Source: Cavia porcellus (lineage: Eukaryota; Chordata; Mammalia; Rodentia; Caviidae). Taken from it: a DNA stretch of 64,000 nucleotides. The stretch spans positions 32,310,767 to 32,374,766 of the forward strand of contig NW_026947509.1 of assembly GCF_034190915.1 (NCBI RefSeq), written 5' to 3'. The stretch's first letter is position 1, and every line of letters begins with the position of its first letter. The notes beneath the pieces were generated by a model, which worked only from the letters and a program-made list of their open reading frames with translations, made no database searches and was not told where the DNA came from. The position numbers and the translations under genes are program-made. This document shows positions 43,381-55,028 of the stretch, piece by piece.

Positions 43381-43674
43381 CTTAATGGCTAAACATTTTT
43401 AAAAAGCAGTACCTCAGGCAACAGGACAGAGCTTAGCTATACACAGTGTGAGTCTCAGGTACCCCCGACAAAGTTCAGCAGCAAGAGATGCCATTGGTCC
43501 TGGTGATTTCCGATTGTCTTCCCAACGAGTAAATAAATCACAGTATGTACGTGAGCCTCGATTTCTGGTCTCTCAAAGGAGGAAGTGTGCCTGCTCTCAG
43601 AAGCACTAGGGGGCTGAGGGTGAGCCACATTATAATGCTGTTCACGTGGAAATTGTGATTATTCTTTCTAGTTT
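43381..43674. other. Unassigned sequence
   Basis: Nothing recognised. Confidence 0.3.
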
Positions 43675-43750
43675 GCAGCTTTTCTTAGCTCTCAGTGTCC
43701 TCATCCGGAGACTGAGCTTCACAAAGCCCTGTGCCTACCTTTAGCAGTGT
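43675..43750 (-). repeat. Possible MIR remnant
   Basis: 'agctctcagtgtcctcatcc' then 'gtgcctacctttagcagtgt' parallels reversed MIR ('cctcagtttcctcatctgta..gtacctacctcatagg'). Weak. Confidence 0.33.
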
Positions 43751-44919
43751 GGAGTATATACTGGCTCAGGGCCTGCTAAGGACTGGGTCACTGTCACCCG
43801 TATGAATAGGATTCCCTGCTGGTGTCAGGCTCTCATCCAGCCACACACAGGGGTGACATCCAACCTTCATCCCAAGACTTCTTTTCCATCCTCAGGGATA
43901 TTGTTATCTCAGTCATATCTGAGGTACTGGGCTTTTCTAGGGGTCTCTATTAGGCTCTTGTCCTGAACAAAGAATTGGATAGGAAAATCAGAGACAGGGA
44001 AAGAAAAAGGGGAAAGAAGTATGCTCTGCAGAGTGAGTGCAGACCAGGGAAAGCAGGAAAAAAAAGTGTTTTGCAGAGTGCACAGCTGGCCACTGAAGAA
44101 GAAAGAAAGCAGCGGCCACAAGGCCAGTGGCTGCCGTCTTTTATACCCCTCATCCTGATTTCAGATCCAGGATGTCTTATTCAAAACTCGCTTGGTGTTT
44201 TGCCAGGAGAAGTGAAGGTGGCATTCTCTGGGTACCGGGGCTTAGAAGCTGTTCTGTGCACGAGTCCTGGCTCTCTGTGATTGACAGGTATTGTCTACTG
44301 CCCAGCTGCTTTGCCATGCCCTAATCTCCTGCCTAACTATGACCAGCTTCCCATGAGGCTCCTGTCTTGTGCCCCAGCTTCCTTATCAAGATGACTTTCC
44401 TGACCCCCATCTTGCATGTTGTATGCAGATGGCTTACTTGGTGCTGACAGATCCTTCTTCCCTGGGCCCATTGAACTTTCTCCCCATTACTCAGGGCAGT
44501 GTCTGGGCTTCTGCGAATGCTGCAGCTGCCTGGAACCTGTGACAGTAGATCTTGAGAGGTCCTGAAGCTGACAGGAATCCCATTGGGCAAGTTTGCTGCC
44601 AATCAGACAACCACGGCCCATTCCCAATTACCTCACATGGCATGCGCTAGCAGGAAATCTATGTCGCTCCAGGGCCTGGGGGCAGGCTGGTGTTATGAAG
44701 TCCAGACCCATCTTTATGGGGATGACTTGGCTCCATGTAACTCCCCTCCTTTTCTTAGGGCTGACAGGTCAGCTGAGTCACATCTCACCTTGGATGGCAG
44801 AGACAGGGAGGCGAGAGCAGAAACACACCTGCTGTACCAAGCTGCTGACAATCAGTGGGTCAGATCAAGACATGTGGTCCAGTCCATCATGAAGGGGTTG
44901 GGAGGTCCCCAGACCAGGC
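43751..44919. other. Unassigned; possible LTR at 43880-44600
   Basis: 'gctcttgtcctgaacaaaga' followed by 'attggataggaaaatcagag' (43954-43993) has the flavour of a reversed LTR end, but no partner end or family can be named. Confidence 0.3.
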
Positions 44920-44932
44920 GGGGGGGGGGGGG
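44920..44932. repeat. Poly(G) tract, 13 nt
   Basis: Thirteen consecutive G. Prone to slippage and assembly error. G-run of this length may form quadruplex-type structures in vitro, by general knowledge. Confidence 0.93.
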
Positions 44933-44944
44933 AGGACCCTGAGA

Positions 44945-45056
44945 AGATACATGGCCCAGCACACAAGCCCAGGCACAACAGTACTCATACAGCTCAGTGC
45001 AAAGTTCCTGAGTTCAATCCCCAATACTGCCCCCAAAACCCCCAATAAAAAATAAA
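44945..45056 (+). mobile_element. ID-containing SINE remnant
   Basis: 'atacagctcagtgcaaagtt' then 'cctgagttcaatccccaata' and 'ctgcccccaaaaccccc' with an 'aataaaaaataaaacc' tail is an ID right arm. Preceding 'acacaagcccaggcacaaca' may be the residue of a B1 arm. Confidence 0.55.
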
Positions 45057-46299
45057 ACCATTTACTAATACAAGTATTATGAATCCATAGTGGAAATAAG
45101 ATAGTCATGTAGTATGCTGCTTTGGTTACTTTTTTTGTGGAAGAGGAAGAAGAATGTATGGTCTTGAGCTAATCAACAATATTTCTTCCCAATGATGAGT
45201 TTGAAAAAAATAGAGATGAAAGCAGCATGCAGAGAATCAATTGGCAGAAGACAAGAGAAGCAATCCATGGTTGCTAAGAAACCCCATGCTTAAAGGAGCA
45301 TCCTCTGAAAGCCCAAGCCAGATCTCCAAGGAGATCCACGTAAGACCTGCTCTGGGGCAAAGAAGCAGGTGCAAGAGCTAAAGCAGAAACATGGGTCCAG
45401 CGAGAGGCAGGAACAAAGATTCTGCAGCAAAAGGTGTATAAAGGTAGTAAGATACCAAAACCCAATTGGGGGAACCTGTTGAATCACATCAGGGCAAATT
45501 CACAGGGTATTAAAAGATAAAATGACCTCTTGTCTGAGCCCTGCAAACTAGAAATGCTGTGTGCAGGAGATAGTTGTGAAGCTTTGACAGGGACTGAATT
45601 AGGTAATTATCCTTTAACCCTGGAGGACAGGGCTGAGGGGACAGACGTGTAATGGTATTATACCTGGAGGGTCTTGGCTGTTGTCATTTTCATTAGATGC
45701 CTGGCAGGAGGTAATGAAGGACTTTCTGAGCAAAGATTTTCCTATTGCACAGGAAGATGAGAGCTGGGAGAGGCTGTCGTCGAGGAACGTCCAGGCAGAG
45801 GCAGAAAGCTGCTTACCACATGGTTCTGTGCAGTAACACAGCCAGAAACCGAATTCTTAAAGATTCAGACCTCAAAACTTGAATTTCAGCCGTGTGTGAG
45901 AAGAAGCCAGGGCTGTCACCTCTACCACCAACTGAAGAGTAGAGGACAAAGACTTCCTGTGTATCTGTAGTCACGCCTAAGAGGGACAGGAAGTCTCAGG
46001 CCATGGTACTTTTCTGTAGGAGGGCAACTCTGAGGAGACCAGGGGAAGGAAATTTCTTATTTTTTCTGTCCCTTTGTCCAGAAACTCAAATAAATAGCTA
46101 TTCTTCTTTCCTGCACTCGGTACAATAATCTTTTCTTATCTATGGAGAACACCTTCCAAGATCCCCAATAGATATGTGAAAATATGGCAAGTATTAAACT
46201 CGATATATGCTATGCTTTTTTCTATACTTATGTTAAAGTTTAAAAATGTATTTATAAATTAAGCATCATAAGAGATGCACAACAATTAATGATGAAATT
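45057..46299. other. Unassigned sequence
   Basis: About 1.2 kb with no repeat or gene I recognise. Confidence 0.35.
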
Positions 46300-46350
46300 G
46301 AGCAATGATAACAACAACAATAAAAACAAACACACAAACAAAAAACCTAA
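46300..46350. repeat. AAC/AAAC-rich low complexity
   Basis: Imperfect 'aacaacaacaataaaaacaa' run, possibly an orphan SINE tail. Confidence 0.75.
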
Positions 46351-47214
46351 GAAGAAACCAAGGATAAGCAGAAAGAAATAAGACAACTCAGTGAAAGGGG
46401 ATCAGGCATCCTTCCACGGGCCGAGGAGACCACAGCAGCTATGTCCCTGCAGGAGGGGATCCCAAAGCCTGGAGCTGAGGTCTCCAGGTCAACGGAGCTA
46501 TGCTCTGGGCCGCACTGGACAAACAACACCAGCTGCAAAATGCCACATGGTCAAGTTGAGGACTTGGATCCCTCCTGGTCCATTCCAAGTGGGTGTCACA
46601 TCAGCATGAGGAACGCTGTTCCTTCAAAAGTCTTTTCTTATTTCCCTAAAGATGTCAGGGTTGAAAAATATCCTCAGGTGTTATTATGCATGCATAACTG
46701 GGTTGGGCAGTCCTAGCTCCCAGCGTTCCTCACCATTTCCTGATGCCCAAGGTCAAACCCGGGAAGTGGCCTGTATGTGTTGCAGACTTTTGATGTTGTA
46801 AAGGAAGGAGAGAGGGAGAAAAGGAGGGAGAGAAAAGAGAGAAGAGTAAGAAGAAAGGCTGATTAACTGTTAACAGCTGTCCACGCAATGGGTGTGCACG
46901 TGTGTGTCTGAATCTCGTTTTTATGCAGGTCGGCTCCGGGTTACTTGGCTCCTTTCCTAAACCATGCACGAGGAAACACACGGGGAAACCCCTCAGGGCA
47001 GAGCAGACTGAGAGCCACTCTCGCCTCCTCCTATCTATGAAATGCATCTGCTGTGGGGCCTTTTCTTCAGCAAAACTATTTTAGCAGGATTTTTGAAATA
47101 CTTTTTAATTGCTCTTGTCATTTCAGCTGACATGTCTTTAACAAACATCTCCAAAATACTAACTTCAGGTATTTAAAGTTAAAATTCTCTAATGGGATGT
47201 GATTGTTAGATTCT
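46351..47214. other. Unassigned, with GA-rich patch
   Basis: Purine-rich imperfect (GGAGA)n at 46800-46860. Nothing else recognised. Confidence 0.35.
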
Positions 47215-47233
47215 GTGTGTGCGCGCGCGTGCA
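47215..47233. repeat. Short (TG)/(CG) alternating tract
   Basis: 'tgtgtgtgcgcgcgcgtgc' alternates purine and pyrimidine throughout, a composition compatible with Z-DNA by general knowledge. Confidence 0.85.
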
Positions 47234-48179
47234 TGGTTCAGAATGTTCCGTATCCCTCCCCTCCCACAGTTTTGGGTCCAGAGCCAGTCTCCTTCCATGT
47301 CCCAGACCTTCCATCCTGCTCAACAACACCCCACCATCTCATCTACACCCCATGGTTCTCAGGTGCTCACACCCCTGCTGAGGTCCTTTTGCAGTTAAAC
47401 CCTCTGAGCACATCAGGACTCATCAGCTGTGTCTTCACACAAGACTCCCTGGTACACATTTTTAACCTCTTATGTTCCTTCCATCTTTCCATTCCTGTGC
47501 CCAGCCATCCACCAGAGCACCCACCTCAGCTTGTACACCCAGGAATTCTCCCAACTCCAAGTGGGAAGAGCCTGCTGGTGGTGCCACCCCCTGACAAAAT
47601 TATTCCACCCAAGTTGCCTGCCTTAGTTGGAGTACACACCCAGCAAGCTTTCACCAGAAATGAGGGTTCCTATCTGAATCTTTTCTCTTCTCTCTACCCG
47701 CCCCCCATTCATCACCAGCCCTGAACCTCTTTAGGTTCTGCGCCGTAAGGAATTAGACACCATTTTTTGATCTTGGTGGCTGGCATTTCCATTGGGGTTT
47801 TTGGTCATACATTTATACTTGGATGCTCCTGTGGTTTTTACCTCTAGGGTTATCCTTACCACATTTTAGAATCAAGAGGACAGATGATTTATGTATGACT
47901 TATAAGGTGATCTAATCCTCCTTATACTTTCTAAAACAACTTGTGTAAGGTGAAAACTGACTGCTTCTTGAAAGTGTGCTACAGCTCACCTGTAAAACCT
48001 TTTGTAGTTGGAGTTGCAGGTGTGGGAAAGATCTTGAATAGCAATTTCAAATTCTTTAATGTAAATAGTCTATGCATTTATTCCTGTTTCAACTTGACAT
48101 TTTAATTTTTTCCCTCTGGGACTGCACCTACGAAGCTTTCACAATGAATGTATGCATGCTCACATTATGCTTTCTATTA
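47234..48179. other. Unassigned C/T-rich sequence with a long open frame
   Basis: The plus frame 47203-47724 (173 codons) is the longest in the window. It is proline/serine/leucine-rich because the DNA is pyrimidine-rich. No domain and no signs of coding selection that I can see. I do not call it a gene. Confidence 0.35.
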
Positions 48180-48590
48180 TTTTAAAACTTGCTAGACTGT
48201 AGTTCTTATTTTTTATTCTTTACTCCAGTCTTGCTAATAATTATTTAATAATCATTTCAAAACATGAGCTTTTAGTTTTGCTACTTTTCCTTGTTTGGCT
48301 GCTGGTTTTGTTTTATTCTTTGTTTGACTTCTGCTCTTATCTGTGCTGTGTTGTTCTATCTTGTCTGCATTTTGGGGGACTCACTGAGTTGATTTTTTCA
48401 AAGACTTGAATAGAAAGCTATATTGATTTATTTTTCTCTCATTTCCTGATATATTTCAACTGATGAATGTCACTTTTGATGCTGCTGTAAATGTGTCTCA
48501 AAATTTTAATATAAACCATTATTACCGGTTCTAAATGTCCTAATTTACCCTGTGGTTTCCTTCTTAACCCATAGGCTGTTAAGAGATGGG
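48180..48590 (-). repeat. L1M ORF2 3' remnant, part 1
   Basis: Plus strand reads the reverse of L1 ORF2: 'ttcaaaacatgagcttttag', 'ttttgatgctgctgtaaatg', 'tgtctcaaaattttaatata', then 'ccctgtggtttccttcttaa' and 'cccataggct', equivalent to the consensus 'cccttgtgatttcttctttg' plus 'acccatgggtt'. Continues at 49055. Confidence 0.7.
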
Positions 48591-48599
48591 CTGCTGTTA

Positions 48600-49050
48600 A
48601 GGTCAGGATCTAATAAGTCTCCCAGAAAGGTTCAGTGTGTTGAAGACTTAGTTACTGATGGGACTTTGGGAGATAATTGGATGATAAAGGCTGAAACTTC
48701 ATGGATGAAGCCATCCATTGACAAGACCATAATTTAATAGTGCTATTAAGAGGGGATGGAAACAGGAAACAGGGGTTCATTGAGGGGACTGTATCATAGG
48801 AGCTTGACTTTGGGACTGTACCTGATCCCTCGCCCCTTCCTCTCTAGCTTTTCCATTTCTATCTTCTATCTGCTATGATGTAAGCAGCTTTGTTTCACCA
48901 CTCCCTTCCCCTCTGATGGTCTGTCTCAGCTCAGACCCACAGCATTGAAATCAGGCAGCCATGAACTGACACCTTTGAAACCAGAAGCCAAAATACATTA
49001 AGGAGCCTGTAAGTTTCTTTTCTCAGATATTGGTTCACAGAAACAGCTAT
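48600..49050 (+). mobile_element. MaLR-type LTR nested in L1M
   Basis: 'aggttcagtgtgttgaagac', 'ttagttactgatgggacttt', 'gggagataattggatgataa', 'atgaactgacacctttgaaa', 'ccagaagccaaaatacatta' and 'gatattggttcacagaaaca' follow the MaLR LTR consensus. The L1M reads continuously when this block is removed, so the LTR inserted into it. Confidence 0.65.
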
Positions 49051-49054
49051 TTAA

Positions 49055-49340
49055 TTTCTAATGGTATAAGATTTTAGAGCTAGCTCTTTGTCATTAATTC
49101 CTAATTGCTTTTCACTATAGTTACAGAACTGAGTATGTAAATATTAATTCCATGGAAACTTACGATTGGACATGTGTGTGCTTTCTTTGGAAGTGGCTTA
49201 GTTTTGATGGAAAAGAATGTCTTCTTTGCAGTTGAGTTCTGCATATATCTATCAGATGCTAATGTTTGTTAAACATATCGTGTAGGGTTTGTAACTCTAC
49301 TTATTATTACCATTATTTAAATGTTGCATTTTCACCATTT
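49055..49340 (-). repeat. L1M ORF2 3' remnant, part 2
   Basis: 'ttagagctagctctttgtca', 'agttacagaactgagtatgt', 'aatattaattccatggaaac', 'atggaaaagaatgtcttctt' and 'atatatctatcagatgctaa' correspond to the reversed L1 ORF2 stretch 'gagaacatactctgtatgat..gaaaagaatgtgtattctg..aatgtcaattagatc'. Confidence 0.65.
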
Positions 49341-51224
49341 AGAACCTGCACCCTTTATATATCCCAGCATCCAATGGGAGAGCTGCTGTGTTTGCTAAGG
49401 CCCACAACCACCGCTGCCTCTCAGAGCTTGTTGATCCAGGTGCTCTGCTGCAGAGCTGAGCAGCATCACCTAGGCTTGGAAGCTTCTCTCTTGGGTCACT
49501 TTCTACCCTTAAGAGTTTCTTTGCCCTCTGCCCTTTCAGAGGAGGCATTGTGAACTCCTGCCATGAGTTGCATTCTCACATGAAAACATGGCCAAGCAAA
49601 GCTTGTGTGCGCTGCTATCACATGTGATTTCCTAGATTTATCCCCATAACCCTTAAGTTCCCACTCTGGTAGATGCTGGAACCAGTGGTCCAGACGGCAG
49701 CTTCCAATTTCTGCAGGAACATGGTAGGGTATGAGAGTGCTGGGAGAGGATTTGAGAAGCTGTCCTTAAACACCCCTCTTTCTGCTTCATCTCCCCATGT
49801 CCCTTTCTGGGGTGAGAAGCCAGCCTAGTTCCAAACTGAAGGCAGCTTTCAACCTCATCCTGAGCTTCCTATGGTGCCAATAGCAGTGGTCATATCATGG
49901 TATTGCTTTCAACAGTCAAAATTTTCCATTCTTAATGCTTGGATTTATTTTCTACTTCAAAAGTTTGGAAATGAAAAAAAAAAAAAAACCAGCAGAGAAA
50001 AAAAAATCAGATCTTTAAATCACCCAAAACTAACATCACCCAAGTTAACAGTTGGGTATATTTCCATCCAATCGTTTTTCTATTCATTTTTGCCTTAAAG
50101 TTATTATGATCATGTGGAGTATTCAAAATTGTGCATGATGATATTTTAGTCTATTTGTCCCTGCTTATAAAGAAACTGCATGCTCATCATGGAAAAGCTG
50201 CGTCTGAGTTATACATTGCCTGTTCCCTTCCACATAATATCCCCAGATTCAGGCCCATCATTATGAGTTTTGAAGATACAGAAAATCACCACCCTAGTTT
50301 TTGGCAGTGAAAAATGGTCATTATGTTGTTTTATGCATTTCTGCTTTTTGTGGAAAGGGAAGAAAAATATCTTTTTGTTCAGCTCTTCTCACACCAGAGC
50401 CACATATAGCTGGGCCATTGTCAACAAGTGACAGAACAGAATGGTCATCGTTTAAAATAGACCTCAAGTCTGGCAAGAGACTCCATTTGAGCTGAGAGGA
50501 CAAACAGAAGATGAGGGGTCCATGGGAGTTTCTTTGGACCATGGAACAGAGACACCCTTCTGCTCACTAAACTTGGCTCACTGTAGTGAAAGACTCTGAA
50601 AGGAAAGATGGAAGTTCATGTCTCCTTCTGCCAGGGAGACGGAGGGTTCTTCCAGAAGCTGTGTAAAAAGATAGCTACCACACACACAACTGGAAGGGGA
50701 TTCAGCACTGCTGCAAACCCATGAACCACCTGAAGTCCTGAGTTCGTGTGTCTGTGGAGGGCTTAAACTTCATCAGCAATGTACAGAGGCCACTTGCACA
50801 GGTTTATGAAATTTCTTTGGTGATAGCATTTACACCACAGAAATTGGCAAGTGCTACAAGTCAGGATTTTATACACTCTAAAAAACCTAATCGTCAATCA
50901 CTGGATTTGATGCTGGGAAACAGTAGACTGTAGAAAAAACAGGTCCCACAGACAAGCTAGCAGGATCCTCTCCTTACACTGTGGATCAGGACTCCCACGG
51001 TACCTCACACCACTAAGAATCTATCCCTACTTCCTGTTGTGACACTTCTGAGTGCAGTGGGGCTTGTAAGGAAAAGATAACAGGATGTGAGTGGGGCTCG
51101 GGGATGTTAATTCCTTTAGGCAGCTGCTCCCAGTGGAAGAGAAAATGCTACCAAATTATTTTGTGTGAAAGTGTCATTTTCTTTCTTCTTTGTTCTCTTT
51201 GTCCCAAATATCCTTTTATCAATC
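49341..51224. other. Unassigned sequence
   Basis: About 1.9 kb. A-run at 49975-49988. The part 50040-50150 is vaguely LINE-like ('gtatatttccatccaatcgt'). No gene recognised. Confidence 0.35.
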
Positions 51225-51345
51225 ACTCACTGAATATTTCTGACATCTACCAGGTGCCAAGAACGATCTCTATAGCTGGGATACAGCAGTGGAGGAGAGG
51301 GGGCAGATCCCTGCCTTCCTACAGCTTCATCTCACAGGAGACACA
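51225..51345 (+). repeat. Ancient dispersed repeat (MIR/L2-class remnant)
   Basis: 'cactgaatatttctgacatc', 'taccaggtgccaagaacgat', 'gctgggatacagcagtggag' and 'atccctgccttcctacagct' follow the same ancient pattern as 24080-24172, with the fuller 'gggatacagcagtg..ccctgcc..' part preserved. Confidence 0.55.
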
Positions 51346-51348
51346 ATC

Positions 51349-51349
<1 letters not shown>

Positions 51350-51396
<47 letters not shown>
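51350..51396. repeat. (CA)n microsatellite, about 23 units
   Basis: Uninterrupted CA dinucleotides from 51351 to 51396, followed by A-rich text. Likely polymorphic in populations, by general knowledge of dinucleotide repeats this long. Confidence 0.97.
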
Positions 51397-51401
<5 letters not shown>

Positions 51402-51654
51402 AAATACAACAAAAAACCAAATGGTGATGAAAGTGCTGCATTAAAAACAAAACTAAGTGTTGGGGCTGCGATTTTACGCAGGCTGGTGATGGTGGATATG
51501 AAGAGACTGATGTGAGTTCAGAGAAAGGAAACCTGTCACTGCAGTAATCAGAAAAATAGCAAAAATGAGGACTGTGAGTAACTCACAAGCACTCAGAAGA
51601 ACTGAAAAATAATGGAGGTCCTGCTCATGGACCAGCGTTTCCATGCCTGGGCAA
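51397..51654. other. Unassigned sequence
   Basis: Nothing recognised. Confidence 0.3.
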
Positions 51655-51812
51655 AGCACCTGGCGTGCACAGTTTAAAGAATGAAAGGTTCCCTTCATTT
51701 GACGATTTCAGAGATTTCAGTCCTTGGTCCTCTGATTCCAAGGCAGAAACATCACAGCCTGGCAGGGGAAATGGCAGCTGGGAACAGAGAAGGGGAGGCA
51801 GCGGGAGAGACA
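51655..51812 (-). repeat. MaLR LTR 3' fragment
   Basis: 'cagtttaaagaatgaaaggt', 'cgatttcagagatttcagtc', 'cttggtcctctgattccaag', 'gcagaaacatcacagcctgg' and 'caggggaaatggcagctggg' match the reversed 3' region of MaLR LTRs. Confidence 0.66.
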
Positions 51813-51849
51813 TTCTCCTGTGTGGTGGAAATAACTTAACTAGCTCATT

Positions 51850-52195
51850 CTAGGATCCTGCTTTCTATGCTTCCCGCCTGTGCTCTGTTGTGGGACTGCT
51901 TTGTTTTGCCCATTGCTGCTGTAGTGCAGCTCAAAAACACCCTTGGGAATGTTCCTGGTCACCTCTGACCAGGTCATGCCCCCCAGCGTGGACACCTGTG
52001 CATCCCCTACTCTCCTTGGCGGTTAACTTCACGCTTGTTTATTTAACAGTAGGGTCTGTGCTTATCACCCTGCTCTGGACACCTTGAGGGGACAAGAGGT
52101 TTGTTTTTAATTACTCCTCTATCCCAGGGCTTGCCGCGGAGCCTGCCACAGAATGAGGACTCCATAAAGATTTGGTGAATGAGAGGCAATTATAG
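51850..52195 (+). repeat. L2 LINE 3' remnant
   Basis: 'ccttgaggggacaagaggtt', 'tatcccagggcttgccgcgg', 'agcctgccacagaatgagga' and 'taaagatttggtgaatgaga' follow the L2 terminal consensus ('cttgagggcagggac..tatccccagtgcc..gcctggcacatagtagg..aaatgtttgttgaatga'). Confidence 0.62.
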
Positions 52196-52279
52196 AAATA
52201 CTGGAGCTTCATTCATAAAACTTCCTGCCTAGCAGACTCTTAGAAACACAAATGCCATTAAAGTATAAGCGACGTGTAA

Positions 52280-52390
52280 CTTATTCACTGAACAGCCATT
52301 TGCTGAATGTGTGCCAAGCACCAGGGCAATGCTAAAGGTGGCCTACTGATGCGACCACCAAGAGCCCTGCCTCTCCAGCATGGAGCAAAT
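52280..52390 (+). repeat. Ancient dispersed repeat (MIR/L2-class remnant)
   Basis: 'cagccatttgctgaatgtgt', 'gccaagcaccagggcaatgc' and 'caccaagagccctgcctctc' share the layout of 24080 and 51225. Confidence 0.45.
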
Positions 52391-53988
52391 AGTCATTTCC
52401 CCACTGTGTGACAACTTCTTTTCAGCGATATCTCAAGGGTCATTTAACCTGCCACAGCCAGAATTCCTTTGCCTATGAGATTATGAATTTTATGTGTAAC
52501 GGCAGAACTGCATTTCCTGTTTGTGGCAAAGGTGGGTTACTCTGTAATGTGACCTCTGCAATGAACACCAAAGACAAACTCTTGCTCCTGCACAGGTCAC
52601 TGTGATCAGTGCTTTGCTGTCACTCTGCCCTTTGCAACCATCACGAAGCCCTTGCTATGGCCCTTTCTTGGCTGTGTCGGTGAAATCACGTATGAACTGA
52701 GATGAAACTGTGTTCCTAATGTAGTGGCAATCAAAGGAAAAGATCTATATTTCTTTGTAAAAAAATGTTTGTGTGAAATTTGCAAGCTGCTATGATTAAT
52801 TCCTTTGCTGGGCTGACAAACAGTGTGAGCTTAATACTAAAATGCCCGTTCGTCCAACATTTTGAAGAAAAGAATGATTTTCCCAGTGACTGGCTGATGT
52901 TTCTTTACACTGTTGTTCTTGACATAAATTATATTTCCTTGAGAGAAGGGCGCCTACATTTATATTCTAAATAATAGAGCCAAGGATTCCAAAGCTGTAG
53001 TACAAATTGGAGCAGAGTCTAAAGACACTTTTATTATCCATAAATGAATTCTGTGAGATAAAATGTGTTCCTGTTCCTTTCTTCTCTCTCCTCAGTGTAT
53101 CCCCCCTTCTTTCTTCCACTGCCAACCTCTCCCTTTCTCCTGTGCCTGCATGACCACACAGAAATAGAGGCACAAACAGAAATACACCAGAACTCCACGG
53201 GGAAGGGAATCCATCCCATGAGCATTTCAGTAAACGTTGTTCACCTTTATTTTCTCTCAGTTTAATGCATATTTCTGGAGCAAAAATCTCACAAAGGATA
53301 CAAGTTTCTAAATCTGCTTCCAGCGCCATCCTTTGCCAGTCTAAGGAAAATCACTACCAGAATATATAACTAGGACAGATCTGCAGGCTCGTTGGAAATG
53401 AAGAATAAATGCCTCTAAGTGTTAGGAAGTCGGTGGGATTTGGGCAAGGCCAGCACTGCTCTTCAGACTGTGGGCTCCCTGAAAAAGTTCCTCAAACTCG
53501 GGGGGCTAAAAGCATCAGCAGTGTCTCCTCTCATGTTCTTGAAGCTCTACAGGAGGATCTGCTCCATGCTTCTCCTCAAAATTTTTGGGGTTACTGGTGA
53601 CCCTTGGCTGGTGACTGTACCAACCAATGTCTTTCTTCACCATTACCTGGCATTTTCATTTTCTCTATCTGTCCCCAAACTTCTTTTCCCTTCTAGAGAC
53701 ACAAGTCACAGAGGACCCCCCATAACCCAGAATAACTTCATCTTAACTTGACTGTATCTGCACATTCCCTGACTAACACAAAGACATGGATTTTGGAACA
53801 ACATAGTACAGCCCAGAGTACATCCCTATGAAGAAGCTAAGAGATGAAGGCCATTTGTGCATGGCGTCCAAAGATCCACCTTCCCCTGGAGAGGAATCCT
53901 CTCCACCCAGCCTGCTATTTGTGTAAAGGCAGTTGACACAGTTCAATCCCTCCTTCTACAATGACTGGCTTACACTTAGCACATCGGG
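52391..53988. other. Unassigned sequence
   Basis: About 1.6 kb. No exon, repeat or RNA recognised. A minus frame of 120 codons (52967-53329) has no domain. Confidence 0.35.
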
Positions 53989-54020
53989 GATCACCCGTGA
54001 TTAGGATCACCCGTGATTAG
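53989..54020. repeat. Exact 16-bp tandem duplication
   Basis: 'gatcacccgtgattag' twice with no mismatch (53989-54004, 54005-54020), then a partial third unit 'cgacactgattag'. The unit has inner dyad symmetry (GATCAC / GTGATTA). Confidence 0.96.
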
Positions 54021-54279
54021 CGACACTGATTAGGGTTGAGTGAAGGAACTGCTGGTCTCCTGAAAAGGAAGTTAAGGCTGGTATTGGATGGACAAGGAGA
54101 GAGAATTTTTTTCTCTGTTGATTACGAAGACAGAAATACGCAAAGCATATGGAACCATTGGGCCAGCATCGGGAATATCAGCTGGACAGTGGCTGAGACC
54201 AAAGGAAGGAAAAGCCAAGAGAATCAGAGGATTACAGCTCCAATTGTCTTAATACGCACTCAGGTTTGTCCTTAGGCAA
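54021..54279. other. Unassigned sequence
   Basis: Nothing recognised. Confidence 0.3.
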
Positions 54280-54850
54280 TTAAAATTTATTTTATTAATA
54301 TGCATTAATTTACATACTAATGGGTTCAGTGTGACATCCCATAGATACGCACAGTATACACGGATCAAATTCAAACTCTTGTCCTCTGTCCCCACCTCCT
54401 CCAGCCTACCCAATCTTTAGTAATCACTATCTTACCTTTGGGTTGACTCATGTTTGAAAGAGAATACGCAGCACTTGTTTCCTGTGTTTGACTTTACTTA
54501 ACATTTTGCTGCAGATTATGGGATTTTATCCTTCTTTGCAGCTGGATAGTATTCTATTGTGTATACACTGTACTTTCTTTATCCATTTGTTTATGGAAGC
54601 CTCGGTTGGTTCCATAGCTTATCTACTGTGAATGGTGCCACAGTAAGCAGGTGTCTCTTAGGTATGATGGCTTCATTTCCTTTGGTTTCGTACCCAGAAG
54701 TGAATGAGCCGGAGCACACAGCAGTCTACTTTTAGTTTTTTGAGAAATCTCCGTACTGTTCTTTTTAATGACTATCCTTAAGTCCCTTCTTGACAACACT
54801 GCATGAGTTCCTTTCCCCCACATTCTTACATATTTTGTTATTTTTGTTAC
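54280..54850 (-). repeat. L1M 3' end (ORF2 end / 3' UTR)
   Basis: Plus strand is a reversed L1 3' region: 'gcagctggatagtattctat', 'tgtgtatacactgtactttc', 'tttatccatttgtttatgga', 'tcggttggttccatagctta', 'gtgaatggtgccacagtaag', 'ggtttcgtacccagaagtga', 'tttagttttttgagaaatct', 'ccgtactgttc'. Unmistakable order, degraded coding. Confidence 0.85.
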
Positions 54851-54854
54851 TAAT

Positions 54855-55028
54855 TTTGTTTTTGATATTAGAGATTGAATACAATCTCTAAACACTTCCT
54901 AAAATTTTCATTTTGACACCAAGTCTCATTAAGTCACTAAGTTGACTACATTGGGCTTGAATTTTTGATCCTCCTGCCTCAGTCTCCCAGAGCGTGGGGA
55001 TTACAGATGTGCACCACCATCCCCAACT
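54855..55028 (-). mobile_element. B1 + ID composite SINE, reverse strand
   Basis: 'tttttgatattagagattga' is the reversed ID arm end, then a reversed B1 arm: 'gacaccaagtctcattaagt', 'tcctcctgcctcagtctccc', 'agagcgtggggattacagat', 'gtgcaccaccatccccaact'. Confidence 0.76.

Noticed and set aside
44583..44942. 119-codon plus frame near the poly(G) tract
   Set aside because: No domain, and it ends in an Arg/Gly run produced by the poly(G) tract. Two other frames overlap it.
47203..47724. 173-codon plus-strand frame, the longest in the window
   Set aside because: The DNA is C/T-rich, which depletes stop codons. The product is low-complexity Pro/Ser/Leu with no domain and no known relative that I recognise. 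No promoter or splice context.
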